A model generated the notes under the pieces. The model saw nothing but the letters and a program-made list of their open reading frames with translations. It made no database searches and was not told the DNA's origin. Positions 11,118 through 20,949 of a stretch of DNA of 64,000 nucleotides are shown here, piece by piece. The stretch comes from Furfurilactobacillus milii. Its GTDB lineage: Bacteria > Bacillota > Bacilli > Lactobacillales > Lactobacillaceae. Each line of letters begins with the position of its first letter. Positions within the stretch are counted from its first letter, which is position 1. The stretch covers positions 124,001 through 188,000 of the forward strand of contig NZ_JAIWJF010000005.1 of assembly GCF_021654115.1 (NCBI RefSeq), read 5' to 3'. A program made the position numbers and the translations under genes.

Positions 11118-13424
11118 ATGACAGTTATTAGTAGCAATCTTGGTTACCCGCGGTTAGGGGAAAAACGTGAATGGAAAAAGACGTTGGAACACTACTGGGC
11201 AGGCAAGATTGATGAACCGGAATTTCATACAGAAACGAAAGCATTGCGTTTGGCCAATTTGAAAAAGGAACAGGCAGCAGGTTTGGATTTAATTCCGGTT
11301 GCCGATAATTCAGACTATGATCATGTGCTGGATACGATTGCGGCTTTTGGCATCGTCCCAGAACGCTACGGTAGCTTCCACAAACGATTAACGTTGGATG
11401 AGTATTATGCCATCGCACGTGGGACAAAGGATGCTGTCGCGTCAGAAATGACAAAATGGTTCAACATCAATTACCACTATATCGTGCCAGAATATGACCA
11501 GCCTCATTTTGAATTATTGGATAATCGTTGGTTACGGTTCTACAACGAAGCCAAAACTGAATTAGGAATCGATGGGAAGCCAGTTATCCTTGGTCCAATT
11601 TCGTTGTTAAAACTGGGCAAACGGAATGGTGATTACCTGGATGCAGATGCTGTTGATGAATTACTGCCACAATTGTTGCCACTTTACGAACAAGTCTTTA
11701 CCGAATTGGCTCAGGCCGGTGTTAAGTGGGTTCAGGTGGACGAACCAACGCTGGTTAAGGTTGCGACGGCAGCAGAAGTTAAACCTTACGAAACGGCTCT
11801 AAACGCACTTCGTCAAGCGGCACCATCAATCAATATCGAACTGCAAACGTACTTTGACAGCATTGATCCCTATGAAGCTGTTACCAAATTACCCGTTCAG
11901 GCAATCGGACTCGATTTTGTGCACGACAACGATGAGAACTTACAGCACGTGTTGAAGGACGGTTTCCCAAGCGACAAGGTATTGGCTGCTGGTATTATCG
12001 ACGGTCACAATATTTGGACAAGCAATTTTGCTGACAAACTGGCCTTAATTAAGAAATTGCAGGGTGTCGTTGACAACAATCATTTGTGGTTGCAGCCTGC
12101 TAACTCATTACTTCATGTACCAATCACGACAAAGAATGAAACGAAGATCGATCCTGTGTTATTAGGTGGGTTAGCCTTTGCTGATGAGAAGCTACATGAA
12201 TTGACGGTTTTGACTAAGGCCGCTAATGAAGGCCAACAGGCAGTTTCAAAAGAATTCACCAAGAATGCTGCCGCACTCAAGGCGTTAAATGAATCTGAAC
12301 ACCGGAACAACGCTGAAGTCCGTGCTGCGGAAGCCAACTTGGCCAACGAAACGTTTGAACGGCACAGCGCATTCTCAACGCGGATTGCACTACAACATAA
12401 GAAGCTGCAATTACCGTTATTGCCAACGACAAGTATTGGCAGTTTTCCGCAAAGCAAATTGGTTCGTTCCAAACGAGCTGCTTGGCGGAAGGGCAATATT
12501 ACGGATGCCGAATATGAAGACTTTATCAAGTCTGAAATCAAACGTTGGATTGGTATCCAAGAGGACCTTGGACTGGATGTATTGGTCCATGGTGAGTTTG
12601 AACGGACTGACATGGTTGAATACTTTGGTCAGAAACTGACGGGTTTTTATGCGACGCAAAATGGCTGGGTTCAATCGTACGGTTCACGTGGGGTACGGCC
12701 GCCAGTAATTTTCGGTGACGTCGCTTACACGAAACCAATTACAGTTAAGGAAAGCGTCTACGCACAAAGCTTGACGGACAAACCAGTTAAAGGAATGCTC
12801 ACGGCACCATTAACGATTATTAACTGGAGCTTTGTCCGTGATGACATTAGTAAGGCCCAGGTTCAAAACCAAATCGCATTAGCGCTGCGTCAAGAAGTGA
12901 TTAACTTGGAAAAGGCTGGCATCAAGATTATTCAAGTTGACGAACCTGCGTTGCGTGAAGGGTTGCCACTAAAGAAACGGAACTGGAAGCCATACCTGGA
13001 TGAAGCGGTTTACTCATTCAAGATTACGACGACTGGTGTTCGTGATGACACCCAGATTCACACGCATATGTGTTATTCAGACTTTGAAGACATCATCGGC
13101 ACGATTAGTGCACTTGACGCGGATGTGATTTCGATTGAAACATCTCGGAGTCACGGTGAAATCATCAGTTCGTTTGAAAAGACACACTATGATAAAGAAA
13201 TCGGGCTTGGTGTTTACGACATTCACAGTCCACGGGTACCTTCTGTTGAAGAAATTCAGGCAAACATTGAGCGGGCATTGCGTGTTATCGACGTTCATCA
13301 ATTCTGGATCAACCCTGACTGTGGTTTGAAGACGCGTCAGGAACCAGAAACGTTGGCAGCCTTAAAGAACATGATTGCTGCACGTGATAATGTTCGCGCT
13401 AGTTTAGCGGAACCGACAAAGTAA
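11118..13424 (+). CDS. metE: Cobalamin-independent methionine synthase
   Basis: 5-methyltetrahydropteroyltriglutamate-homocysteine methyltransferase, the last step of methionine synthesis. 768 residues, typical for the two-barrel family. Start at ATG 11118 behind GAGAAGGAG (11101-11109); the longer frame from 11058 would run through the T-box terminator. N-terminal barrel begins [17 protein letters not shown]. Zinc/homocysteine ligands are visible in the C-terminal barrel: His and Cys in [10 protein letters not shown], and Cys in NPDCGLKTR. Controlled by the Met T-box and followed by metF after 14 bases. Confidence 0.97.
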   Translation: MTVISSNLGYPRLGEKREWKKTLEHYWAGKIDEPEFHTETKALRLANLKKEQAAGLDLIPVADNSDYDHVLDTIAAFGIVPERYGSFHKRLTLDEYYAIARGTKDAVASEMTKWFNINYHYIVPEYDQPHFELLDNRWLRFYNEAKTELGIDGKPVILGPISLLKLGKRNGDYLDADAVDELLPQLLPLYEQVFTELAQAGVKWVQVDEPTLVKVATAAEVKPYETALNALRQAAPSINIELQTYFDSIDPYEAVTKLPVQAIGLDFVHDNDENLQHVLKDGFPSDKVLAAGIIDGHNIWTSNFADKLALIKKLQGVVDNNHLWLQPANSLLHVPITTKNETKIDPVLLGGLAFADEKLHELTVLTKAANEGQQAVSKEFTKNAAALKALNESEHRNNAEVRAAEANLANETFERHSAFSTRIALQHKKLQLPLLPTTSIGSFPQSKLVRSKRAAWRKGNITDAEYEDFIKSEIKRWIGIQEDLGLDVLVHGEFERTDMVEYFGQKLTGFYATQNGWVQSYGSRGVRPPVIFGDVAYTKPITVKESVYAQSLTDKPVKGMLTAPLTIINWSFVRDDISKAQVQNQIALALRQEVINLEKAGIKIIQVDEPALREGLPLKKRNWKPYLDEAVYSFKITTTGVRDDTQIHTHMCYSDFEDIIGTISALDADVISIETSRSHGEIISSFEKTHYDKEIGLGVYDIHSPRVPSVEEIQANIERALRVIDVHQFWINPDCGLKTRQEPETLAALKNMIAARDNVRASLAEPTK

Positions 13425-13438
13425 TAGGGGGCGTTGCC

Positions 13439-14449
13439 ATGGTGGCTGACGCAGAGCACCAAAAGTTAACGGATGATGGGCATCGATTGACACATACAGA
13501 TGAAGCACAAACGGAACATTCTTTCCTCCATCCGTCCGTAGGTCATAAGAGCGTTCTTGTGGAAATGGATCCACCGACGACATTTAAAACGGCAAGCTTT
13601 TATCGTGGTGCGGAGCGTTTACGTGATGCAGGAGTGGACGCAATTACGCTGGCGGATAATTCACTGGCAGCTGTTCGGGTGAGTAATGTGGCCGTTGCTG
13701 CTAAGTTGAAATTGGAATACGGTATTCATCCCATCGTGCACCTTACGACCCGTGATCATAATTTAATTGGCATTCAGTCTGAAATTATGGGATTACACAG
13801 TTTGGGAATTGACGATATTCTGGCGATTGCTGGAGATCCTGCTAGGGAAGGCGATTTTCCGGGTGCTACTTCAGTCAGGGACGTTAATGCGTTAGGCCTC
13901 ATTAAACTGATTAAGCAATATAACACTGGTGTTAGTCCAAGCGGGAAGTACTTAGATGACCGCCCTAATTTCTGTGTAGCGGCAGCCTTTAGTCCTAAAA
14001 TTACCAATGGTGTTTTGGCAACTCGCGGGATCAAACGGAAAATCGACTGTGGGGCCGATTATCTCATCACACAGCCAGTGTTTGATATCGCCAGAGTTAA
14101 TGAATTGGCAGATGCTTTCTCACAATGTGGGTTACAGATTCCCGTGTTTGTTGGCGTTCAGCCGTTAATGTCCAAACGGAATGCTGAGTTCTTAAACGAG
14201 CATGTGTCGGGGATGAGTTTGCCTCAATCTGTACTGGATCGAATGGCTCAGGCCGAGATCGACGGCAATGAACATGAAGTTGGTCTGCAAATTGCTGAAG
14301 AAATTGCGGATGCAATCTGTGATCGATTTGATGGCGTTCATGTGGTTACACCGTTTAATCGGTATAAGATTGCGGCAAAACTGGTGACGCATATTAGACA
14401 GCGTGACAGTGAAACGGTTAGGGAATACAGTGCAAGTAAGATAAATTGA
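13439..14449 (+). CDS. metF: Methylenetetrahydrofolate reductase
   Basis: FAD-dependent reductase that makes the 5-methyl-THF used by MetE; same operon, 14 bases downstream. 336 residues. The barrel starts at HKSVLVEMDPP (about residue 36), includes VHLTTRDHNLIGIQSE and DDILAIAGDPAREGD, and LITQPVFD near the end. The sequence most resembles the reductase half of the bifunctional homocysteine methyltransferase/MTHFR (YitJ) proteins, but the N-terminal methyltransferase domain is absent and replaced by about 35 polar residues. Ribosome site GGGGG at 13427-13431. Confidence 0.92.
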   Translation: MVADAEHQKLTDDGHRLTHTDEAQTEHSFLHPSVGHKSVLVEMDPPTTFKTASFYRGAERLRDAGVDAITLADNSLAAVRVSNVAVAAKLKLEYGIHPIVHLTTRDHNLIGIQSEIMGLHSLGIDDILAIAGDPAREGDFPGATSVRDVNALGLIKLIKQYNTGVSPSGKYLDDRPNFCVAAAFSPKITNGVLATRGIKRKIDCGADYLITQPVFDIARVNELADAFSQCGLQIPVFVGVQPLMSKRNAEFLNEHVSGMSLPQSVLDRMAQAEIDGNEHEVGLQIAEEIADAICDRFDGVHVVTPFNRYKIAAKLVTHIRQRDSETVREYSASKIN

Positions 14450-14499
14450 AAAATTCCATACCGACGCAAATTTGCTCTACGTCGATATGGAATTTTTTA
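14449..14499. terminator. Bidirectional terminator between metF and DUF2178 gene
   Basis: AAAAATTCCATA (14449-14460) and GACG pair with CGTC and TATGGAATTTTT (14480-14496). The stem is flanked by A and T runs, so it serves the converging genes on both strands. Confidence 0.8.
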
Positions 14500-14519
14500 G
14501 TTGGTCATTTTAAACAATG

Positions 14520-14873
14520 TTAACGGATTTCTTTTCTATACTTAGTAAATAGGTAAATAAGTCCAGCCAAAAACATAATTATGTATTTAATCATTCGAAA
14601 TTGGTTCATGAGATAATCAGTTGGGAAAATAATGTCACAAGCAAGATTAGCGGAAAGCATGATAGATGAGGCAGTTAAATAGATTTTTGCAGTACGTTCA
14701 TCTTGTACCTTGCCGATTTTCCGAGTCATGATGGACCATCCGAGTGTGATTAGCACAATCAGGATTAAACTGAAGCCAACAAGGATGTTCAAATTAAGAT
14801 TGCTTTGCTCAACCCATTGTTTCAGCGGCCAAAACAGAGCATCTGGGATATCTGATAATGATTTAATTTGCAT
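14520..14873 (-). CDS. DUF2178-like small membrane protein
   Basis: About 117 residues with three hydrophobic segments. The stretch KVQDERTAKIYLTASSIM resembles the DERT motif between the second and third segments of DUF2178 proteins, which often sit with small XRE regulators, as here. Start at 14873 is preferred: AAGGAG lies at the very end of the upstream xre gene and the start codon is one base beyond its stop. Function unknown; the pair may form a stress or antimicrobial response switch, but this is inference. Confidence 0.75.
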   Translation of the reverse strand: MQIKSLSDIPDALFWPLKQWVEQSNLNLNILVGFSLILIVLITLGWSIMTRKIGKVQDERTAKIYLTASSIMLSANLACDIIFPTDYLMNQFRMIKYIIMFLAGLIYLFTKYRKEIR

Positions 14874-14874
14874 A

Positions 14875-15123
14875 TTAGTTCTCCTTATAACCAAAAATGT
14901 CGGTAATATCCACCTTGAAAAAAATTGCAATTTCAAAGGCTAATTTCAATGTCGGTGAGTAATTACCTTTTTCCATTACCAAGATTGTTTGTTTACTAAC
15001 ACCGACTGCTTTGGCCAAAGCGATTTGAGACAGATGATTTAACACGCGGTATTCGTAAACCTTGTTGGTGATGGTGAGACCTGGATTTTGTTTGCTAGCG
15101 ATAGTGATCACCTCAACAATCAT
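14875..15123 (-). CDS. Small XRE-family transcriptional regulator
   Basis: Helix-turn-helix protein of the short YgzD-like type (NKVYEYRVLNHLSQIALAKAVGVSKQTILVMEKGNY), ending KVDITDIFGYKEN. The frame is open to 15174. ATG 15123 is the first likely start, but it has no ribosome site; a strong GAGGTGATC lies inside the frame after it. Start therefore uncertain. Coupled to the DUF2178 gene. A large palindrome immediately upstream is the probable autoregulatory operator. Confidence 0.8.
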   Translation of the reverse strand: MIVEVITIASKQNPGLTITNKVYEYRVLNHLSQIALAKAVGVSKQTILVMEKGNYSPTLKLAFEIAIFFKVDITDIFGYKEN

Positions 15124-15129
15124 GGTAAA

Positions 15130-15156
15130 CAATACTTTACCAAAAGTAAAGTATTG
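15130..15156. promoter_or_regulatory. Palindromic operator upstream of the xre gene
   Basis: Perfect 11-bp inverted repeat, CAATACTTTAC (15130-15140) and GTAAAGTATTG (15146-15156), with a 5-base centre, six bases before the likely xre start. Confidence 0.65.
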
Positions 15157-15454
15157 TTTTGAGAGAACTGACATTTAATTGCCTATCGGAGCTTTAGCTA
15201 TGAATACCTTTAAAAAGGCATCATGGTATCTACAACTGATGAAAATGTGTAATACAATATGTCTGTTTTTAGTCATTGATTTCGATGTAAAACTACCTAG
15301 AGCCATCATTTCGGTTCCACGGTCAATATACCTGATCATGATTAGACTGACCGATAAACGAGAGCAACCGCGAACACGAATTTAAGCATCTCATCGGTAT
15401 TCGATAACGGCTTCATGGTAAACTAAGCCTAATAGCAATGCGGGAGGGTGCATC

Positions 15455-17260
15455 ATGAAAGCGAAGCACTGGTGGCTTAGTTTGATGATTGTAATTGGTT
15501 GGGTCTTTTTATTGCCAATCACTAGTATGGCCGATGGGTCATATACAATCGATAAGTACGTTGCGAACGTTAATGTTTTAGAGAACGGAGATGCTGATTT
15601 TACACAACGCATTACTTACAACTTTGACGGCCATTTCAATGGCGTATTTGTAAAACAAGATCTAAAGGGGTTGAAGGGTGTTGATACGCCTCGAGTGACG
15701 GTTCAAAACCAGGGTGGTTCTGAGCAAACGTTGAGTGAGCAGACAGATGAGCGCGACAATTCGTTTCAGCGGACACTGAATTCCAACGATTTGCAACTTA
15801 AGGTCTTTCACAAAATCAGTGATAAAAGCGCCACGTTTACATATCGTTATCGTTTACATGGCGTAGTCACAAATTATGCGGACACCGCTCGCTTAAATTG
15901 GAAAGTTATTGGTCAGGGATGGGACGTGGCACTGAATAACGTGCACATTACGATTAAATTGCCAACACAACCTGTGAACGGTTTACAAGCTTGGGTTCAT
16001 GGACCGTTAAATGGTAAAACAACGGTTGAGAAGGCATCCGGTAGGGTTAATATCACAGTGCCTAGTATTCCTGCCAATCAATTCGTTGAAACGGACCTAT
16101 TATTCCCGACCTCAGTGACGGCCACGAATACTAACATTGTTAATCAGCCAATGAAAGAACAAGCTCGTAAGCATGAACGTGACCTGGCGGCGACAGCCAA
16201 CCGTAAGCGACAACAGTCGCAACGAGTGAATGTTGGGATGTTGAGTGCTGTGGGAGTGATGCTAGTTGTATTGCTCGGTGGTTCGTTGATTTACTTCACT
16301 CGCCGGCCAGTAAACCGGCATCCCACTCCAATTCCAGTTAATCATTGGTATGAAGTACCAACTGTATCACCAGCCGTGGCGGCGCGGTTAATTACGGACA
16401 AAGCGCCGACGACCAAGGCGTATACGGGAACCTTAATGACTGAAGCTGGCAACGGTGAAATTACTATTAAACCGGAAGACAAGACCTACATCATTACAAA
16501 ACAAAAGGAAATTTCTGAGCCACTGACCGATTTTCTGATTACAGAAGTAGGCGATGGTGAATATGTCTCATTGAAAGATTTAAAAACCTTTGGTCAACGC
16601 GATCAAAGCGGGCGTTTGAATGGGCGGTTTATTTCGTGGCAGGATCGGGTAGAAGATGAGGCAAGAAAGTATTACGACGATCATAATGTCGCATTGAGAA
16701 AATGGTGGTTGACCGTCGCTATTGTGACGAGTGCACTATCTGCGTTAGCGGTTCTCATTGCGACAAACCTGCCAACAATTCGGTTAGGCGTGTGGATTGT
16801 GGCAGTTGGTTTAAGTGTTTTGGTCTGGGGCTGTGCGCTGTGGCAACGACGTGTCATCAGTCGTTACACGCTGGAAGGTGACCAACTGCACAATGAATTG
16901 CTGGGTTTCAAACGAATGTTAAACGATATTGGCCACTTTGATACGGCTAAAGTTGGTGACATTGTAATCTGGGAACAAATATTACCATATGCGGCGGCAC
17001 TTGGTTTAGCTGAAAAAGTCACGCAGGCCTTAGCCGTTGAGTTTGGCAGTGATGCGCTGATGAAGACAGGGATGATTTTCCCACTGTATTACGGTTTCGG
17101 CGGTTTTGACAGTAGTTTTGATACTGGTTTTAGTAATGGCTTGTCGTCATCAATTTCGGCCAGCAATACGCAAGCTTCCAGCCTGTCTGGTGGCTCGGGC
17201 GGATTCTCTGGTGGGAGTTCAGGCGGTTTTGGCGGTGGCTCCGGTGGTGGTGCCTTCTAA
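15455..17260 (+). CDS. DUF2207 membrane protein with Gly/Ser-rich tail
   Basis: 601 residues: signal peptide (residues 1-27, cleavage near SMADGS), extracellular DUF2207 beta domain (~28-220), one membrane segment around 265-285, a cytoplasmic part, two more hydrophobic segments near 410-465, and a glycine-serine tail ending GGFGGGSGGGAF. This layout is typical of the YciQ/DUF2207 family, whose role is unknown. ATG 15455 follows GGGAGGGTG. Monocistronic, with its own bidirectional terminator. The 280 bases before it hold only the xre operator; the short frame at 15179-15385 looks spurious. Confidence 0.9.
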   Translation: MKAKHWWLSLMIVIGWVFLLPITSMADGSYTIDKYVANVNVLENGDADFTQRITYNFDGHFNGVFVKQDLKGLKGVDTPRVTVQNQGGSEQTLSEQTDERDNSFQRTLNSNDLQLKVFHKISDKSATFTYRYRLHGVVTNYADTARLNWKVIGQGWDVALNNVHITIKLPTQPVNGLQAWVHGPLNGKTTVEKASGRVNITVPSIPANQFVETDLLFPTSVTATNTNIVNQPMKEQARKHERDLAATANRKRQQSQRVNVGMLSAVGVMLVVLLGGSLIYFTRRPVNRHPTPIPVNHWYEVPTVSPAVAARLITDKAPTTKAYTGTLMTEAGNGEITIKPEDKTYIITKQKEISEPLTDFLITEVGDGEYVSLKDLKTFGQRDQSGRLNGRFISWQDRVEDEARKYYDDHNVALRKWWLTVAIVTSALSALAVLIATNLPTIRLGVWIVAVGLSVLVWGCALWQRRVISRYTLEGDQLHNELLGFKRMLNDIGHFDTAKVGDIVIWEQILPYAAALGLAEKVTQALAVEFGSDALMKTGMIFPLYYGFGGFDSSFDTGFSNGLSSSISASNTQASSLSGGSGGFSGGSSGGFGGGSGGGAF

Positions 17261-17318
17261 AGCATCTGATGGTGAATTTACGTTTGACCGGAAGACATTT
17301 TTAAATAGCTGAGTGAAA

Positions 17319-17368
17319 AAAAGATCCACAGTATCGCGGTCACATGACCATGATACTGTGGATCTTTT
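17319..17368. terminator. Bidirectional terminator between DUF2207 gene and gntP
   Basis: Perfect 17-bp stem, AAAAGATCCACAGTATC (17319-17335) with its complement at 17352-17368, plus an inner GGTCA/TGACC stem. Confidence 0.9.
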
Positions 17369-17390
17369 GTTATTAACAAATGGAATTAAT

Positions 17391-18749
17391 TTAGTGAACA
17401 AACACACTGAGTAAGAGCACCATCAGTAAACCGACCACAGAAATGATGGTTTCCAACACGGTCCAAATACTCAACGTTTGCTTAACCGTCAAATCGAAGT
17501 ACTCAGAGAACATCCAGAAACCAGCATCGTTGACGTGTGAGGCAGCTAGTGAACCAGCACCAATAGCTAATGCCATTAATGCGGGGTTAGCACCAGATGC
17601 ATGCATCAACGGAACAACTAAACCCGCTGCAGTCATACCGGCAACCGTGGCAGAGCCAAGGGCAACACGCAGAATGACCGCTATTAGCCAACCCAGAATT
17701 AGCGGTGATAGGCTAGAATGTGACATCATTTGTTGAACGGCTTTACCAACACCACCATCAATCAAAACTTGCTTGAAGGCGGCACCACCACCGATAACCA
17801 TTAACAACATGGCAATCGACTTGATGGCATCTTCAATCGTGCCACTAATCTGTTTCATTGTCCGACCACGGGAGAAACCCATTGACCAGATTGCGAATAA
17901 TAGCGAGATGACCATCGCAATGACGGGGTCACCGAGCATAATCATGATCGAAGCAAGACCATGCGGATGAGCGGGTTTAATCCCATGCAAAGCCGTCATC
18001 GTATAAATGGTCGAAATAGCCATGAAAATAACGGGGAACAATGAGGTAAGGGCGGCCAAGCCGAAACTAGGTGTTTCATCCAAGTTGTATTCCTTAACCT
18101 CACCAAAGGCCGGTAATTCTTTTTTAATAACGAATACGCCTGGTTCCAAACGTTGCATGATCCGCGTAAATACAGGACCGGCAATGATCACACAGGGAAT
18201 CGCCACGATAATACCGAGTAACAGCACGTTACCAGTATTAGCACCCAAAGCTGTTGAGACAGCCGTTGGAGCAGGTTGCGGTGGCAAGAAGCCTTGCGTT
18301 GCTGACAAAGCAGCAGCCATTGAAATACCCAAGTAGACGAATGGGACTTCGGCTTCTAGCGCAACAGCGAACACGATTGGTGTTAGTAGGACAAGGCCAA
18401 CTTCAAAGAATAAGGACATCCCAATAATGAAGGAGGCAACCACGATTGCAAGTTGCAACCGTTTTTTACCAAACGCGTTAATCAACGTTTTGGCAATTCG
18501 GTAAGAACCACCAGAGTCGGACACAAGCCGACCAATCATCGCCCCAAACCCGAACACGATGGCTAACTCACCAAGTGAGCTACCAATCCCGTTCTTGATG
18601 GACGTCGCGATGGCTGCTGGGTTCATGCCAAGACCCAGGGCCACCAAAATCGACGTCACAATCAAGGAAACGAACGTGTTGAGCTTGAACTGGATAATCA
18701 ATACCAGTAACAAGGCGATACCAAGAATTAGAACAATAAATGGCGTCAT
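17391..18749 (-). CDS. gntP: Gluconate permease, GntP family (copy 1)
   Basis: Gluconate:H+ symporter of about 452 residues with 12-14 membrane segments (LGIALLLVLIIQFKLNTF, GFGAMIGRLVSDSGGSYR, SHVNDAGFWMFSEYFDLT). ATG 18749 is preferred over TTG 18755 because AGAGGA at 18761-18766 leaves 11 rather than 5 bases. Very similar along its whole length to copy 2 at 19501-20868, so a tandem duplication. Its upstream region carries a structured element in sense orientation (18940-19112). Confidence 0.93.
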   Translation of the reverse strand: MTPFIVLILGIALLLVLIIQFKLNTFVSLIVTSILVALGLGMNPAAIATSIKNGIGSSLGELAIVFGFGAMIGRLVSDSGGSYRIAKTLINAFGKKRLQLAIVVASFIIGMSLFFEVGLVLLTPIVFAVALEAEVPFVYLGISMAAALSATQGFLPPQPAPTAVSTALGANTGNVLLLGIIVAIPCVIIAGPVFTRIMQRLEPGVFVIKKELPAFGEVKEYNLDETPSFGLAALTSLFPVIFMAISTIYTMTALHGIKPAHPHGLASIMIMLGDPVIAMVISLLFAIWSMGFSRGRTMKQISGTIEDAIKSIAMLLMVIGGGAAFKQVLIDGGVGKAVQQMMSHSSLSPLILGWLIAVILRVALGSATVAGMTAAGLVVPLMHASGANPALMALAIGAGSLAASHVNDAGFWMFSEYFDLTVKQTLSIWTVLETIISVVGLLMVLLLSVFVH

Positions 18750-18939
18750 AATCAAAACTTTCCTCTCAAATGTAAAGACTTTTGGTAAGTAAAAAAACCA
18801 ACTCCAACCATTGTACTCGTCCGAAACTCATTCTTAAACAGGATAATGGCAAAAAATGTAAATAGTTTTCAGGGTTATCAAACGATTATTTCATTGTGAA
18901 ATTTAACTGGTGGTTTGTAGTTTTCTGCCGCTTACGGTT

Positions 18940-19112
18940 GTCAGCATAGAAACGCTCATCGTGGGACCGGTTTAAGCCTCCTAAAGCCCCAGGAGTCTTT
19001 CACCTCGTCAACAAGCCTCGTGAGAACCCGAGTCTCGTTGTCCGTCCATGTTGTAAATCCGGCAGGAAGCGCCTGATTAACAACATTTTCACGACTTGGT
19101 TTCTATGCTGAC
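18940..19112 (-). ncRNA. Structured RNA-like element A (unrecognised family)
   Basis: Closing helix is a perfect 14-bp inverted repeat, GTCAGCATAGAAAC (18940-18953) with GTTTCTATGCTGAC (19099-19112). Inside, read on the minus strand, come TCGTGAA, a hairpin at 19048-19086 (ATGTTGT/ACAACAT, AATC/GATT, GGC/GCC), a second hairpin at 19009-19040 (CAACAAGCCTCG/CGAGTCTCGTTG), a third with stem CTCCT/AGGAG around GGGGCTTT (18978-18995), and GGTCCCA. TCGTG also pairs with CACGA. Element B has the same order and the same conserved loops but different stem bases. It lies about 190 bases upstream of gntP copy 1 in sense, so it could be a leader or a separate small RNA. No clear promoter or terminator. 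Confidence 0.7.
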
Positions 19113-19236
19113 GCCCTTCAGCTACATTGAGGCATCTAATAGACGAAAAATTTGTAATGAATTTAGACCAATTCTTCAATCGCAAGTATTTAATTTGAAT
19201 TAGGTAGTCATTTTTTTAACATCAACAGTTAGTGAA

Positions 19237-19398
19237 GCCAGTTAGGAACAGAGTTTCGTGAAGGCATGACTTAGTGGACGGTATTGGGCCACTTAGTCAT
19301 GCAGGACGACTTCTGAGACCGAACTTGGGCTCAGAATCGAAACTCAAGACCGGTCCTGGGGCTTTAGTTGGTCCCATGAAACGGCGTTCCTGACTGGC
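19237..19398 (+). ncRNA. Structured RNA-like element B, paralogue of A
   Basis: Closing helix GCCAGTTAGGAAC (19237-19249) with GTTCCTGACTGGC (19386-19398), 13 bp with one wobble. Inner helix TTTCGTG (19254-19260) with CATGAAA (19375-19381). Hairpin 1: GCATGACTTAGTGG (19264-19277) with CCACTTAGTCATGC (19289-19302). Hairpin 2: TTCTGAG (19311-19317) with CTCAGAA (19330-19336). Then TCCTGGGGCTTTAG (19354-19367), identical over 14 bases to element A, and GGTCCCA (19370-19376), also shared. Opposite orientation to A and antisense to both permeases, so it is not a leader of either gntP. The rest of the 18750-19500 gap holds no gene. Confidence 0.7.
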
Positions 19399-19432
19399 GT
19401 AACGAAATGTCTATTCCATCTTTCTTTCACGC

Positions 19433-19468
19433 AAAAAAACGACACTCAAATTTGATGAGTATCGTTTG
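19433..19468 (-). terminator. Terminator of gntP copy 2
   Basis: AAACGATACTCA/TGAGTGTCGTTT stem on the minus strand with one mismatch, followed by a T run (AAAAAAA at 19433-19439 on the plus strand). Confidence 0.8.
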
Positions 19469-19500
19469 AAATAATGACTAATAAATTTTAAATCGAGCGT

Positions 19501-20868
19501 TTAGTGGAAAATGACGTTTAGAATCATAACCCCGATAATCCCACAGACGGCAATGATTGACTCCAGTACCGTCCATATACTCAACGTTTGCTTAACAGTT
19601 AAGTCGAAGTATTCACGGAACATCCAGAAACCAGCGTCGTTAACATGAGATGCAGCCAATGAACCAGAACCAATGGCGATAACCATCAGGGCAGGATCCA
19701 CACCAGATTGTGCCATCAATGGGGCAACAATCCCAGCGGCTGTTAAAGCAGCAACCGTGGCTGAACCTAAAGCGATCCGTAAGATAACGGCAACTAACCA
19801 ACCAAGTAACAGTGGACTGAAGTTTGTGTGAAGGAACATTGTGGCAACGGCTTTACCAACGCCACCGTCGATCAGCACTTGCTTGAAGGCACCACCACCA
19901 CCAATAACTAACAGCAACATAGCGATGGACTTAACGGCGTTTTCCATGGAAGTCATGATGTCTTTGGTAGCACGGTTACGATGCCAACCCATGGACCACA
20001 TTGCGAAACATAGTGACAAAATCATGGCGATACTTGGACTACCAATGAACGCAATGAACTGGTCCATTGCACTTGGGTTCTTTGGCAATTCACCACCGGT
20101 GAAGATCAATTGGTACAGCGTGGTGATGGCCATGAAGATAACTGGGAACAGGGATGTCAATACGGCTAAACCAAAGCTAGGAGTTTCTTCCAACTTGAAT
20201 TCTTTGATTTCACCAAGTGAGGAAAGGTTACCTTTTTGTTCAAACGCAGAGGGTGCGTAACGTTGAGCTAACTTAGTGAATAATGGACCAGCAATGTAAA
20301 CCGTTGGAATCGCTAAGATAATCCCGAATAACAGAACCCGACCAACGTTGGCGTGCAAAGCTGCAGAAATGGCAACTGGGGCTGGGTGAGGTGGTAAGAA
20401 TCCGTGGGTAACAGACAATGCTGTTGCCATGGAGATTCCTAAGTAAAGAATTGGCACTTCGGCTTCAACCGCGATGGCGAAGACGATAGGAATCAAGAGG
20501 ACTAAACCAACTTCGAAGAAGAGGGCAATCCCGATAATAAAGGAAGCCAACACAACGGCGAGTTGCAAACGTTTTTTACCAAAGCGTTTGATTAAAGTCG
20601 TTGCGATTCGGTAAGCACCACCAGCATCGGCGACTAAGCGGCCAAGCATGGCCCCAAAACCGAAGACGATGGAGAGTTCACCTAACTGACTGCCGATACC
20701 GGTTTGAATGGACGTGGCAATTTTATCCATTGGCATCCCAAGACCAAGTGCAACCAATACAGCAGTGATAACTAGGGCTAAGAAAGTGTTGATCTTAAAG
20801 CGAATAATGAGAACTAATAAAAGGGCAATTCCCAAGAACAACACTATAAAAGGTAAAGCTGCAGACAT
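19501..20868 (-). CDS. gntP: Gluconate permease, GntP family (copy 2)
   Basis: 455-residue GntP-family symporter, closely similar to copy 1 (shared GIGSxLGELxIVFGFGAM, FFEVGLVLL, ASHVNDAGFWMF). ATG 20868 follows AAGGAGA. A near-perfect cre sequence lies 68-81 bases upstream, suggesting CcpA control. Separated from gntK by a terminator and about 270 bases, so independently transcribed. Confidence 0.93.
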   Translation of the reverse strand: MSAALPFIVLFLGIALLLVLIIRFKINTFLALVITAVLVALGLGMPMDKIATSIQTGIGSQLGELSIVFGFGAMLGRLVADAGGAYRIATTLIKRFGKKRLQLAVVLASFIIGIALFFEVGLVLLIPIVFAIAVEAEVPILYLGISMATALSVTHGFLPPHPAPVAISAALHANVGRVLLFGIILAIPTVYIAGPLFTKLAQRYAPSAFEQKGNLSSLGEIKEFKLEETPSFGLAVLTSLFPVIFMAITTLYQLIFTGGELPKNPSAMDQFIAFIGSPSIAMILSLCFAMWSMGWHRNRATKDIMTSMENAVKSIAMLLLVIGGGGAFKQVLIDGGVGKAVATMFLHTNFSPLLLGWLVAVILRIALGSATVAALTAAGIVAPLMAQSGVDPALMVIAIGSGSLAASHVNDAGFWMFREYFDLTVKQTLSIWTVLESIIAVCGIIGVMILNVIFH

Positions 20869-20935
20869 GATTAATGTCTCCTTTCAAAGTGAAAAAATAA
20901 GAACTGAAAAAACAATACCAGATATTCGCCAAATA

Positions 20936-20949
20936 GGAAAGCGATTACA
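20936..20949. promoter_or_regulatory. CcpA cre site upstream of gntP copy 2
   Basis: GGAAAGCGATTACA matches the cre consensus TGWAANCGNTNWCA at 13 of 14 positions. Confidence 0.6.

Noticed and set aside
12113-12613. 166-residue open frame opposite metE
   Set aside because: Antisense shadow of metE; low complexity from codon bias.
15179-15385. 68-residue open frame upstream of the DUF2207 gene
   Set aside because: No ribosome site, unusual composition, no family, and it lies in the promoter region of two genes; likely chance.
18940-19398. Reading elements A and B as a transposable element (MITE) or as riboswitches for gntP
   Set aside because: The outer repeats differ between A and B while pairing is kept, which fits RNA better than DNA ends, and B lies antisense to both permeases. 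Not excluded for A alone.
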